Made by a program: the position numbers and the translations under genes. The notes beneath the pieces are model-generated. The model saw nothing but the letters and a program-made list of their open reading frames with translations, was not told the origin of the DNA and did no database searches. DNA of 64,000 nt from Paramyrothecium sp. XJ0827 (taxonomy: Eukaryota > Ascomycota > Sordariomycetes > Hypocreales > Stachybotryaceae), in the NCBI GenBank assembly GCA_020881915.1, contig JAJFPB010000007.1:682001-746000 (forward strand), written 5' to 3'. Positions 1 to 10,906 of the stretch are shown piece by piece (the stretch's first letter is position 1; each line of letters begins with the position of its first letter).

Positions 1-462
1 AATGATACTTCCCCTCAATCTTCAGGTTCTGTTGGTTGTGCAGTTGGTTAGGTTTGATTGGCAAGGTCGATCGAGCGGCAAGTAAGGCTGTTGGTTGGGT
101 CGGCCAAGGTATTTATCATGCCGTTGGTAGAGCCGGGTCAGCATCTATGTAACATCTTCTAGACCAATTGTGCCAATAGTCACTGATAGATGAACTATGT
201 GGTGTGATAGGCCAGGCTAAAATTAGATGTAGTAATAATGTAGCCATTATGCTGCATGCTCGATGGGTCAACCAACAGGCCGACAACTTGTTTGCCGGAT
301 GTTGGCTAAGTATCGACATGTCTCCTTATACCCCAGAATCTCTGTGCCCTTTGCGTCCCATTTTTTGCCCCTCACAGCTAACCTTTTATGTTCAACGAAG
401 GAAAAGACCTGATAAACACTGCAATTCTCAGCCCAGGAAGAACCGCCCTTCGAAGCGACAAG
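1..462. other. Upstream flank of the first transporter, no gene seen
   Basis: Short overlapping open frames occur on both strands but none has a recognisable domain, signal peptide or splice partner. An in-frame ATG at 388 would lengthen the downstream transporter by 25 residues. I treat it as 5' leader because the residues it adds look unlike a transporter N-terminus. Confidence 0.5.
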
Positions 463-2488
463 ATGCCAGTATCCCAGACAAAATTCGACGGTACTTTGAA
501 TGTGCCAGAGAATCAATGCGCTGATATGGAGCAACAGTCAGTAGCAGAGTGGAAGCCGGGTCGACAGGAGATGATTATACTCACTACTATGGCTACGTTG
601 GCGTTGATAATTGCTGTGAGTATCTCAGGTCCCAAGTCCTCTCTTAATCACTTCTAACCCGCGGCGACTATGCACGTGAACAGCTCGATGCCACAATCCT
701 CGCTCCCGCTTTGCCAGTAGGTGTCATTTCCAGTTATTCGGGTGCGATACGTGCAACATCAATGCTTAATTAATTGTTTGATTTAGGCATTGGCAGTGGC
801 TCTCAATGGTGATGCCATCGAAACATTCTGGACCGGAACCTCTTATCTACTAGCCTACGCAGTTTTTCTGCCACTGATAGGAACCATGTCGAGCATTTTC
901 GGCCGCAAAGAGGCTGTGCTTTGCTCCCTCGTAATGTTCACCGTCGGGACGATTCTTTGCTGCTCTGCCAACGGCTTCGCTCAGATGCTCGCTGGTCGAA
1001 CGGTCCAAGGTATTGGTGGCGGAGGAATATTTGTGCTTGGTTCCATCGTCTTGGCTGACATTGTGAGTGCATCACATCCATCGGTCGACCAGAGAATAAC
1101 GCTGACACCGATTGCAGATCCCGCTACGCCAACGACCGAAGTATCAGTCCGTCATTGCAGCAGCTTGGGGGCTGGGCGCCATTTTGGGTCCTCTGATAGG
1201 TGAGCATTCCCTCAAGTTGCAAAGTTGTTTGGGCAGTGTTAGGAGCTCATGACATAATAAGGTGGTTTAATTACGGAGCACACAACATGGAGAGTACGTA
1301 TGGCCCCCCAGACTGAGCTTCCACCATCCTCAATGGCTAATACTTTGATAGTGGCTCTTCTACGTTAACTTCCCCTTTTGTGCTATAGGGTTTGCCATCA
1401 TTCCATTTTCGTTCAAGCTGAAGATCGTCGAGCGAAGGTCCCTTAGAGAGAGTTTAGGCATGGTTGATTGGGTCGGTGGCTCCTTGTTCATCGCAGGAAC
1501 CTCCGCCTTTCTTATTGGAATCACTTGGGGCGGCGTGCAGTATGAGTGGTCATCTTTCAGAGCATGGCTACCTATCCTATTGGGGGCAGTTACGATCGTC
1601 AGTGGCCTCACTTACGTCGCTTTTATACCTGCAGAGCCGTTTCTGGTACTATCCGTTTTTGATAGTCTATCAGCCAGTATTGTCTACGTGCAAACAATTG
1701 TACAAGGATTTATCGTAAGTTGACCATTAGCTACATAACCTAGGTTTGTCCTAGGTCGTTCACAATCGCTTACTGTGGCAAATCCTTAGCTCTATGCCCA
1801 ACTTTACTATTTACCATTTTACCTCACCTCGGTAAAAGAATTAGACGCAACAATTACAGGGATATTCCTGATGGCAGTCAACATCATCCTTCTTCCCTCG
1901 TCAGTCATCGCCGGAATCCTGATGACCAAGAAAGGTACCTATACCTGGGTTATTCAAATTGGGTTCGGCGTCCTTACCTTAGGCGATGGTCTCCTCCTGT
2001 ACTTGGACCAACATAAACCGATTGTTTCCCAAGTCTTCATTTTTCTAGTCTCTGGCATTGGTCATGGCTTCCTCCTTGGCTCTTTGGAAGCGGCAACCAA
2101 CGCTATCGCTCACCCTAAAAGAATCACTCATGCTTTATCTATGTATTACTTCATGCGATCTCTTGGATTATGCATTGGAGTCGCCGTGGGAGGTGCAACT
2201 TTCAGCAACACCTTCTTGAAGGCGATGCAAGGCCGAGGCATATCACAGGCTCGGGTTATTGCAGCTAATTCAGAGGCATTTGTGGCAACTCTCATAGCCA
2301 TGCCGGCTGGTTTTGAGAAGGCACAACTCACGGATTCATATGTCGAAGGCTTTCATGGTGTGTTCTACCTGTTGGTTTCGCTTGCAGGTCTCGCTACGCT
2401 GGCGTCTATCATCATCAAACATCATGACATGAACCAGAAGCTAGAACCAGGACATCGATTTGGTACGGAAGCAAATATTCCTCAGTAA
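463..2488 (+). CDS. MFS transporter, DHA2 (14-TM) type
   Basis: Plasma or vacuolar membrane transporter of the major facilitator superfamily, drug:H+ antiporter-2 type; such proteins export toxins, drugs or metabolites by proton antiport. Seven exons are read as 463-615, 684-716, 787-1062, 1118-1199, 1262-1293, 1352-1714 and 1790-2488, giving 545 residues with every junction in frame. Visible family marks are LDATILAPALP at the first helix, the loop-2/3 motif FGRKEAVL, a glycine-rich GIGGGG segment, and ADIIPLRQRPKYQ followed by WGLGAILGPLIGG. Many hydrophobic segments follow, up to a short hydrophilic tail. An in-frame ATG at 388 is an alternative start. The gene looks intact. It is convergent with the lyase gene downstream. 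The substrate cannot be told from sequence, and no biosynthetic backbone gene is nearby. Confidence 0.88.
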
Positions 2489-2968
2489 GAAGGAGACACT
2501 GAGACAAGTACTTAAAAATTGTCATCTGGAAAGCTATTGGGTCGAATTGGTACCACCTGTGGTCTGGAAGCAAGCTTACAAAATGCAAATGAGAAAATGA
2601 TCTTCTGAATTATGATAACCATGCTCTAGGATGGCGCTTTGGTAGTGAGTAATATTACCCTAGAGAATAACGCTTCGCTAAGTTCAATATTTCCCGGTAT
2701 TGATGTATGGCCCTTGTACAACGTTACTGGTGGTACACGGAATTCCTCCTTCTTCCGACAAGCTGCCGTGCCCTTGCAGATATCTCACGCATCGCTGGAA
2801 TGATTTTTTAACTCAATTGTCGCTGAGAGCTTAGGTCAATAATCTTGGGTCCAGATGTGTGGCCAAAGCTCAAGCGCAGTACTTCAATTATTCTTGATTC
2901 ACACACTGCCTAGTTTTGATACACGATCTGGAGTTGCCTTGGGACCGATTTCACCATAAACACAATAA
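2489..2968. other. Shared 3' intergenic region of convergent genes
   Basis: A 480-base stretch between the stop of the MFS transporter and the stop of the convergent lyase gene. It is moderately AT-rich with no coding frame worth calling. It probably carries both polyadenylation regions. Confidence 0.5.
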
Positions 2969-5764
2969 TCATGGAGAGTTGTCTTCCAGATATTCCCCAA
3001 TGTAGGCCAAGTTCTCGGTGGCAGCCAACCCATACAGCGCGAACGAGTTTGTGCTTACGAAGTCTGTCTCATTGACAGGCACCAGAACCTTGCTTCCACC
3101 AACAAAGGTAGTCTTCCATTCCGTAGCCGCGGTGAATCCGTCCGAGTTGTAAAATTCTTTCCACGCCCGGGCTGCAGTCGTTGCATTCTTCGTCTTATAC
3201 GCTGCATATCCCGTGTATCTCGAATGGCCCTGCTTCAGACTGACTCTTCCGAAGGTCGCGCCGTAGCGAGCCCTCTGCTCAGCTGCATCCGCGTTGTAAT
3301 AATAGGCGTACTCAATGAAGGCTTCTTCAAAGCCCTTGGGTGTCTGATCCCCAAGGTGATCCACAAGCTGGACGATGGTCTCCAGCATGCCAAACTGGCC
3401 CGACAGATGTGAAGTCTCAACAATTCCCTTGTTGTCTGGGTCATTGGGAGGAGGGGCCATGGCACCATTTTCGGAATTATACAAAGCCTGGTTGGTCACG
3501 AAGCCATTCTTGAGCTTAGCGATGTCAGCCATGCTTCGAAGAATCTTTGACTTGGATTCCTCGGATCGAGAACCGCGCCTCTCCCATTCAAGAAGCCATC
3601 CGCTGGCCATGCCTGCCCACTCGATACCAATGGCAATAAGCAGCGCCTTTGGATCTGGAGTATATGGAATGTCGGGCGATCGAACCTTGCGTCTGGCGTC
3701 AACATTGACAAAGGCTTTCTCGACATCGATCATTTCATGAACAATTTCCCCGGTTCTTTCATCACCTCCAGTAAGATAGTAAAACACGCGTCTGTAAATC
3801 GGTGTAGAAATGCGAGCCTGCTTTGCGCTATCACCCCAGTGCTGCACTCCATGTCTTGTTCCGAGCCCCTTCATCGGGCCGATGTGGTATGAGTCGACGT
3901 CACCACCATGGCGTGCCTGAGCCTCCGCAAAGCGATAAATAGCGACGTCTCCAGTGCGGAGAAATTGGTTCCATAAGTAGAGGTCGGGAGAGAGTTCGGA
4001 GTTGTCCCAAGCATATCCTCCGACATCATAACGCCAGGTGTGTCTATCATTGTCATAGGTATGGTGGAAGTCGCCAAAGTCCCAGAAACCATAAAATCGG
4101 CGTGTCGCAACTTCACCCTGGTAGAAGTCGTTCAAGAAATCAAGATGACTCTCGATCTCACGAGCAGCACCTTGTGTATTATTTCCCGCGACTTGCCAGT
4201 GAGTGCCAAGAGCCTTGGATGAGAGAATGTGTTCAGGTTCGGCAAACAAAACCGGCGGCTCGTTTGTGTTCTTTGTCAGAGCAGCAAGGGTTTCCTGGCT
4301 AGGCGTCTTATCGAAACCATAGACATAAATCTCACTCGTGCGAGCAATGCCATATGGGGTATCGTATCCTGGCTCGTAATCCTCATAGGTAATTTCCAAA
4401 CCTTGAAGCTGCTTCGCATAGGTATCTTGGCCTAGACCGTCATGGTAGGGTCTCAGATCCAGCGGTGGCGCGGAAGGACTGTATAACCAGATGGTAATGG
4501 AGCCAGTGTCAGATGCAGCATTCGAGATGTCGAGGCTCGTAGGATAGCGTTTCCAAAAATCGCGGAGACCAATAGCCAATCCACCGACGGTAGATCCGCC
4601 GAGGTACGCGAGACCACCAGCCCGTGTTGCACCCGAAATCGTAACCCAGCTCTGGCCCTGCTTGGTCCTCTTCTGAAGGTTGAAACCATCGGCGGAGAGC
4701 TGTGTCAGCCTATAATCGCCCCAAGTGGGAATGTACTGGAGCCGAGACGTGACGCGTTGATCCCAAGTTGACTTATCGGGTGTAGTCCTGCCCTCGTACT
4801 GAGCCAGACGGGCCTCAGCGCCAGGGTCACGTCGAAGACCGGTGATGCCTTGCACAGCTTCACTAAGAAGTCCGCCATCGGGTCCTGCAACCCTGACATG
4901 ACGATTGTATAATTCCTCGTCAGTCAAAGGCACTTCAAACTTCACACCAAGCCCAGAGATGAAGTCGCTGGTAGAGTTGCCGTTGTAAATGATTGAGTGA
5001 ACAATTCGAATCGCTTCTGAGTTTTTGTACAGATAAAAGCGGACCGTGAACGGGAGCCATGCACCCCGACCGCCATCTTTGAGAGGCTCGTGGATACCCT
5101 TGACAGTGACTAAAGCCCGTTCGGTACTCTGCTCAGACACTGTAGTGGAATTGATCTTGCCGTTGAACACAAAGCGCCGAACCGCAGCTTCGGCGGGCTC
5201 GTCATCCTCGCTGTCCACAATGGCATCTTGGGACCGAAGAATAAGTTTTCCGTTCTTTCCAATGACATCGCCGTTGGATTTCTTAATGCTGCTAACGAGA
5301 ACAGAACCAGACTTAGGAAAGACAGCCTCGATCTTGCCCGTGTTGACAACGAACTCATCTCCTGTGTCTTCTACGAGGCTGGTCGCCCTCGTTTCAACCA
5401 CCTCTGCTCTTCTATTGGCTGCAGTTGCAGATCCGTTAACAATCGGCGGACCATTGGCTGTGATCGTGTACGAGTCGGCGATTGCATCTTGAGGCGGCAA
5501 AGCGTGCGCAGACCACTTCACAGAACCATCGGGCCAGTAGGCAAGGACCCAAGATTGCAGTGACTCTCCTGTTGACACGGCGAAATCCGTCTTCTTGGCG
5601 TCGAACTTTCCCTTTGGCCAAGGAATGCCAAATGTTGTGCCGGCATGGTATGAAGGTGTTTCGCCGAGCCATCGGACCGTCGCGTCTTGTGTGGTTGATC
5701 GACAAGACGGTGCGGCGGTCGTAAGACCAAGCAGCCCAAGGGCAAAGAACCCGCCTTTGAGCAT
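2969..5764 (-). CDS. Secreted exo-rhamnogalacturonan lyase-like protein (PcRGLX/YetA-like, PL26 type)
   Basis: Single-exon gene of 931 residues. An N-terminal signal peptide (about residues 1-18, ending in TTAAPS) is followed by a beta-rich domain with the family-like stretch FGIPWPKG and later AYWPDGSVKW. A central beta-sandwich and a long C-terminal helical region follow, with clustered aromatic motifs such as WDFGDFHHTYDNDRHTW and HYIGP-like segments (about residues 520-850). This order matches the PcRGLX/YetA-like family: RIFT-barrel N-domain, beta-sandwich, then alpha/alpha toroid. In the characterised Penicillium member the enzyme cleaves unsaturated rhamnogalacturonan disaccharides from chain ends. 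The predicted role is extracellular pectin degradation. No intron is needed. A divergent CCAAT palindrome lies about 205 bases upstream. The exact PL family and activity are inferred from architecture, not from catalytic residues I could verify. Confidence 0.72.
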   Translation of the reverse strand: MLKGGFFALGLLGLTTAAPSCRSTTQDATVRWLGETPSYHAGTTFGIPWPKGKFDAKKTDFAVSTGESLQSWVLAYWPDGSVKWSAHALPPQDAIADSYTITANGPPIVNGSATAANRRAEVVETRATSLVEDTGDEFVVNTGKIEAVFPKSGSVLVSSIKKSNGDVIGKNGKLILRSQDAIVDSEDDEPAEAAVRRFVFNGKINSTTVSEQSTERALVTVKGIHEPLKDGGRGAWLPFTVRFYLYKNSEAIRIVHSIIYNGNSTSDFISGLGVKFEVPLTDEELYNRHVRVAGPDGGLLSEAVQGITGLRRDPGAEARLAQYEGRTTPDKSTWDQRVTSRLQYIPTWGDYRLTQLSADGFNLQKRTKQGQSWVTISGATRAGGLAYLGGSTVGGLAIGLRDFWKRYPTSLDISNAASDTGSITIWLYSPSAPPLDLRPYHDGLGQDTYAKQLQGLEITYEDYEPGYDTPYGIARTSEIYVYGFDKTPSQETLAALTKNTNEPPVLFAEPEHILSSKALGTHWQVAGNNTQGAAREIESHLDFLNDFYQGEVATRRFYGFWDFGDFHHTYDNDRHTWRYDVGGYAWDNSELSPDLYLWNQFLRTGDVAIYRFAEAQARHGGDVDSYHIGPMKGLGTRHGVQHWGDSAKQARISTPIYRRVFYYLTGGDERTGEIVHEMIDVEKAFVNVDARRKVRSPDIPYTPDPKALLIAIGIEWAGMASGWLLEWERRGSRSEESKSKILRSMADIAKLKNGFVTNQALYNSENGAMAPPPNDPDNKGIVETSHLSGQFGMLETIVQLVDHLGDQTPKGFEEAFIEYAYYYNADAAEQRARYGATFGRVSLKQGHSRYTGYAAYKTKNATTAARAWKEFYNSDGFTAATEWKTTFVGGSKVLVPVNETDFVSTNSFALYGLAATENLAYIGEYLEDNSP

Positions 5765-5968
5765 GGTTGAAAATCTCTAAACTGCTACGGCTGAGACAAT
5801 TGCTACATGTAACCGGAAGCAGAGCTATTCAGAAGCGAATTATATGGGCTTCATAAGTCGTTTCGTTAATTGACGTCTGCTCAGACCGTCCATCTGACGC
5901 AATATTTGGCGATAACAGGTCATTTTGTAGATCCACTATGTAATATATCTCGCATCATTAGCAAGCGG

Positions 5969-5988
5969 CCCCAATAGCCCGATTGGGG
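5969..5988. promoter_or_regulatory. CCAAT/ATTGG palindrome upstream of the lyase gene
   Basis: A perfect 7-bp inverted repeat, CCCCAAT-6 nt-ATTGGGG, presents two head-to-head CCAAT boxes about 205 bases upstream of the lyase start. CCAAT boxes are bound by the fungal HAP/CBC complex, which helps activate many plant cell wall enzyme genes. Its function here is inferred only from position and sequence. Confidence 0.35.
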
Positions 5989-7700
5989 TCATTAACTGCG
6001 CAACCCTGCCACAGAGCGCTCAGAGATATCCCGAAACGACATTTCCTTGACACGTGCCGAGCTCCGAGGTGGCCTGGACAGTGTGACCCGACGAGCATGT
6101 CCAATCCGCTCTCGGATGAATGGGGTCTAGGCGATGGTCCGAAGGTTGTCCCATGTCGGGAGGGGCAAAAATGCCTGCAGGGGATCTGCATGCACCATAC
6201 TTACATTTAATTGTCTCATATTCCATTGGACCGGTCTACGGAACAGACGGAACATCGGACGAGCTTGAGTACACTGAGGATTGCGGTGGATGGGCCTAAG
6301 CAGAGACAGAGATCATACACTCTCTCGCAGGACGGCCTCCGATGCTCCGATTGTGGAGGTGTTTAGGGTAACTTGCAATTTCTTAGTCACAGAACTTGAA
6401 GTCAAGATGTCATTACGCGCCATGGGTTAGTTCCCACCATGCTGGAAAATGCTGCGATATTAAAAGTGAGGTGGAATGGGAATGGGAATAGCTAGAGGCT
6501 CCCCATATAAACGAGCTGTGTGAGCTCGGTCCCGAACTTGACATTTTATTGAATCCGAAGCGACGAAACTGGATTGCGAGAGTTATTACATTGTTGATGG
6601 TTTTCTCCGGAATGATCCTCCCCAACAGAATTCGTCGCGAGGAATTGCTGCCCTATCCCATGCTTTGATAAGAAGACCGATTACTCCGCATAACGCGAAG
6701 GCCTCTCTCGATGTAGGTTTAGCGAATGCTTCCCATGTCTCTAATATGCGGAGGAAGCCTGCGCGGAAGCATTCAACAATCCATCACAGCAAATTACGAT
6801 GCATCTCTCCAAACAGTGCTTGACAGCTGCCTCTTAAGACGGCCTTAGTCGAAGAGTTCATTGCCAAATAGTTGCCTCGTTGGAGCTTGCGAAGAGATCT
6901 TGCGACTTGTCTCTCCTTCAACAATTCACAACAAACTCCGTGGGCACGAGAAGCACTTGGCTAGCCAGTGTAGATAAGAAGATACAGACGAAAATTAATG
7001 ACGGGTTTTCAAGAAGGTATCTGTAGGTGAGAAGAGGATTGCATACGGGGAGGCTAGTCGAGAAAGACAATTAAGGCCCTATGTGCGTGCTCAAGTTTTC
7101 CGGTCATCACAAGACTTTGCATACTTGCGCATTCATTAATGCCTTCATCGTGATCGAGTCGGATGGACAAGATTGGCTCCACGATGAGATTGGTCAAGTC
7201 CTCGGCCAGTACTGTCTCTGAGAAGCTTGATGCTATCAACATACCGACTTTGTTTTTTGACTTAAGGGCTGCCTTGATGTCATTATAGCAACCATGCGCT
7301 TGAGGTCCAGGACGTCACAACGAGACATTCCATGCGGAATGCTATGCAATTGAAAATAATGCTAGACTAAGCTCGAAAACCTACGAATCATCTGGGCACG
7401 ATGCTGTGGGTGTTGGAATCAATTAGATATCAGATAATGATCCTCAAGTTCTGACCTTGAAAAACCTCGGACCGCGAAACCCTAGATATGCTTATGTATG
7501 TACAATGATCATAAATCTGTAGAAAGCATTAATACTAATCCTCAAGACTTATAAAATAATATCAAGTTTATTTCAGAATTATGGTACTCTTATTTAATTT
7601 AATTTATAATTCTCTAGGGCTAAAAGTAACGATGGACAGTTTTGCAATCTGGGTATTTTGGCCACCACTTGCCTGTCAAGAGTATCCTCCCTGACAAACT

Positions 7701-8021
7701 TTGATTGGGACAAATTATTACAGGAATCGACCTGGTAGGGATCTTCTGTACGGGCTAGAAGTTCCGCCTCCGGGATTTGCAGGTCTAATCCATCTTCAGC
7801 AACTATGCGCACATGTTGTGAGGCCCTGCGTTGGCTCGCTTACAAGATCGCCCCCAAGTAATCTAAAGAAAAGAATGCGCAGGATATCGCCCGAGACCAC
7901 AGAAGCCTAGCCACCGAAGACATCGAGGCCTACGAGGATTCCAAGACTCCCGGTCTCCACCCATGGGAGCTGAATCCCGCAGAGCCGAGTGTCAGCCCTG
8001 CTGCTAGTGCTTCAGTTTAGG
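7701..8021 (+). pseudogene. Possible degraded gene end
   Basis: One frame reads RWLAYKIAPK, then TAA, then SKEKNAQDIARDHR and a Ser/Ala/Pro-rich end with a final stop at 8019-8021. The stretch after the TAA is rich in charged residues and looks like a genuine hydrophilic C-terminal tail. The TAA could be a CAA glutamine codon changed by one C-to-T transition. I do not recognise the family and see no upstream domain, so this is only a tentative relic. Confidence 0.2.
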
Positions 8022-8101
8022 AAAATCAACGCTCACCATTTATCTTTGGCTCTGTTGAGGCGCTAAAGGCATTTGGAATCAAAGCAGACATTGGGTTTAA
8101 G

Positions 8102-8110
8102 TATATAATA
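8102..8110 (+). promoter_or_regulatory. TATA box of the EthD gene
   Basis: TATATAATA lies about 72 bases upstream of the first ATG of the EthD gene and 213 bases before the inner ATG. This spacing would place the transcript start near 8130-8140, so the upstream ATG should be included in the mRNA. Confidence 0.5.
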
Positions 8111-8181
8111 GTGAGCGAACCCGCCTTGAAGAATCACGGAGGCTCAACCACACAATTCCAACCCATTCTACCATACATACA

Positions 8182-8809
8182 ATGAAGCTCAATAACCTCC
8201 TTGCCCTTCTTCCTTTTGCTGCTGCCAGCAGCATCACACCCCGTTGTCCTACCAAACCTCCAGTTCCCGCTCCCAATGTTCCGGAAGAATGTTGCTGTTT
8301 GACCTACAAGGCTGCTTGCACCATGAATATCGAGCGAATGTATCATATCAAGCTTTTCTACAATCGCAAGCAAGGCATCACACCGGAGGAGTTCAACAGA
8401 TACTGGGCAAACGATCACGCAGCTCTTGCAACGCCCTTTCACTTACGCCTCGGCGTGGTGAAGTATTCTCAAGTACGTATATGATTTGGCTGAAGTCCTC
8501 GGATTTCCCCTCTCTTGTAGGATATTCTAACTTATACGATTATTGAAGTATCATTCTACTCCTGAACTACGCGACCTCGTTAGAATCGAAGGCGGGCTAC
8601 CCATCCTTGAGTTCGATGGGGCTGCAGAATTCTGGGTGCACAATCTGGAGACCTTCCAAGCGATGGGACAGGATCCTGAATATATCAACAGTATCCAGCC
8701 CGACGAGGCCAACTTCATCGACTTGTCATCTATGCGATTGATCGTCGGCGTCGATTACATTGTTGTGGAGAACCAGAACGCTGTGATGGAGCACGGTCGG
8801 AAATTTTGA
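8182..8809 (+). CDS. EthD-type dimeric alpha/beta-barrel protein with a secretory cysteine-rich leader
   Basis: Two exons, 8182-8472 and 8549-8809, encode 183 residues. From residue 48 (ATG at 8323) the protein is a complete EthD-like ferredoxin-fold barrel with the expected YHIKLFYNRKQGITPEEF start, WANDHA motif and VGVDYIVVE end. Members of this family (Pfam EthD) include small cofactor-free oxygenases and cyclases, such as the spore pigment decarboxylase group, and usually begin at that inner methionine and stay in the cytosol. Here 47 extra residues precede it: a signal-peptide-like segment (LLALLPFAAAS), a proline-rich spacer and a cysteine cluster ECCCLTYKAAC. The inner ATG has a good context (CACCATGA). 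The protein may therefore start at either ATG, giving secreted and cytosolic forms. The intron junction rebuilds VKYSQYHSTPELRDLV, a normal family sequence, so the barrel is intact. Confidence 0.8.
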
Positions 8810-10906
8810 TCTGAGACTGATGGAGGCTTGGCCAGAGGATGAAGCTGTACAATTGTGGAAAAGTGAAAATGTGGAAAGAAGTTGCCAATTTGAAACACAC
8901 AAGCCACCCGCTGTCTGCATAATAGATGAGAGGGATAATCCTAAATACAATCGTTCTCACAATCGGTTTCCCTAATTTGAGTCTGAACTCCAGCACGCCC
9001 ATGGAATTAGCGTTCAAGGAACGTACTCCATGTGATAATACTGTATCAGCCGGTTTTAGATTATGATAAATCCCGGAAATTAAACACTCTTAACACAACC
9101 AATAGGTCCTGTATACTCATTGTGTTATTCTGTGCGGTGTGTATCGACGTGGTGACTTCTTCCCCAGCTCAAATGCGTAATATGCTGGTAAGAAGCGCAG
9201 CTGACTTGCTAGAATCTTAAAGTGACATGGTATTGGGTAGTGGAACTTGCAGCTAGCGAATCAAATCCCTGCAAAGCGTCAGAGGGATTCATGCAAGCAT
9301 GGATGAGAGCCATGGGGTTCATCCACTTGTCTGGGCTACTCGCGACTACGCGCCTCGCTCTTCGCGCTCGCGCTTATCGTGCCAAACTCTCAAAGGCGAA
9401 TCTCTTTCTCCACAGGGCTTTATATGCCGGCGCAAATTTGATCAAGCCCCTGAACAGTGGTGGTTTGCCTTCAGTCACGGCTGCCACGTAGATCCCATAC
9501 ATACTTCTCGTTCCAAGATACCTAACTTGCGCCCTGAAACCACTTTCGTTTTATTCTGGAGGGGATGCAGATATGAGATAGCCAATAGCTGCAATTGCGA
9601 AAGACGATGTCTAGTCTACGTGTCATGCCCATTAGCCCTCAAACGGCAGTGATGGACTCCATAATCCTCGGGGCGGCCGTCAACCGCGCCAAAGCGAATC
9701 GGTCGAACGTATCCAGATTTCCCTTACGGTTCAGGGTAGCTCAAAAGATAAATCAACATTCCCAACAGGCAGTCTCGAAGCTGTGTGATATCCGAATAAT
9801 TTTACTCTCTTATCCATATTGACCTATCCTTCAATCCTCAATCGGGGAGCTTTTCTTGTCACAGCATTTGCTGGCTTGGCCTTTACCCAAGACTTTGAAA
9901 AGTTTGACCTCAGTAAAGATCCAACGTGATGATTTAAAGGAAGAGATAACTTTCCTCATCCGCTATGCAACCATGCTACTACTTCACGGGTGCTACACAG
10001 ACTAGACCGACGGGTACTACAAGCTGTTTGAACTCAATTCCTTTAATTCCCTTACTTAAGTGCGTCTATTGAGAAGGTTTCTGTGTTCATTGTACACTTG
10101 CGCCCTCTACGCGCGAGTTCGCGATTCATATCAAATGCTGTACAAGCCTGACAGTTTTGAAGTAATAATACAGTGAAACCAGGGCAGGTTCTTGTTCTGC
10201 GCATTAGCAAAATTTATCCATTGATGTCTTCGCGAATAAATCTGTATTATGTTGGTATGGCGTACAACTGCTTTCACGGAACTATAGGTGGCTGTATCGA
10301 CGATTTAGCAAGGCATAAAAGAGGTTGATTGCGGCAGAGCGCCAATACGACTCGTCATGAGTTCAATGACACTCAAAACGCAGTGATAAACGATCTTAGG
10401 CGAATATTTGTCATGTCTGACAAATATGACGAACAGTTGAGCCTGCCTTTCCCAGTGCCGTGCGAACATCACCTACGATGAACCGACAACGCACCAACAC
10501 CTTCCACAGCATATTGCGGTGAAGACTCTTGGGAACCCTTTCTTCGGAATGCCAAAATACTTTCTTAAGCAATTGACTACAAATTCTTGTCACTGGTGGT
10601 GAGAATTTGAACGTAAAGTCGGTGTGCACGCCGAAGCCGAAGCCGAAGCCGAGGCCGAAGCCGGTCTCCATCACGATATTCCAGTGACAGGGCGCGAATA
10701 GATTTGTAAGGGGCCATAAGAAAGCCGTGAATGAGAGTCTGATTATCTGTATGCCTGGAGGTAATCATCATGTGACTCACACTGGGGCAGGATCAGATTA
10801 CTTCTAGAAAAATATTTCCCCCAGACCATCAGTCCCGTTTCTCTTAACTTGCTACCAACTTAGGACTTTCACCTCTCTCGGGGCAAAGGGGCCTTTTTTC
10901 CCCACC
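8810..10906. other. Gene-free interval between the EthD gene and the second transporter
   Basis: A 2.1-kb stretch. Open frames such as 9222-9491 (+) show no domain, signal peptide or splice partner I can defend. A GCCGAA hexamer repeat lies at 10630-10665 and is listed separately. The last 100 bases are the likely promoter of the transporter at 10907. Confidence 0.45.
10630..10665. repeat. GCCGAA hexamer microsatellite, six units
   Basis: Six tandem units: GCCGAA three times, GCCGAG, GCCGAA, then GCCGGT. Read on the minus strand it encodes a short Gly/Phe-like dipeptide run, but the surrounding frame is not a convincing gene. Confidence 0.8.

Larger units (their letters stand above)
5765..8101. 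other. Long divergent intergenic region with a possible gene relic
   Basis: This region separates the divergently transcribed lyase and EthD genes. Near the lyase it holds a CCAAT palindrome. Around 7430-7620 it becomes strongly AT-rich with runs such as TTTAATTTAATTTA, as seen in mutated repeat relics of filamentous fungi. At 7701-8021 there is a protein-like tail that I list separately. I see no intact gene. Confidence 0.45.

Noticed and set aside
5046..5492. 148-residue plus-strand open frame
   Set aside because: Antisense to the lyase gene and without family features or promoter.
9222..9652. Two overlapping plus-strand frames
   Set aside because: No domain, no cysteine or membrane pattern and no splice partner.
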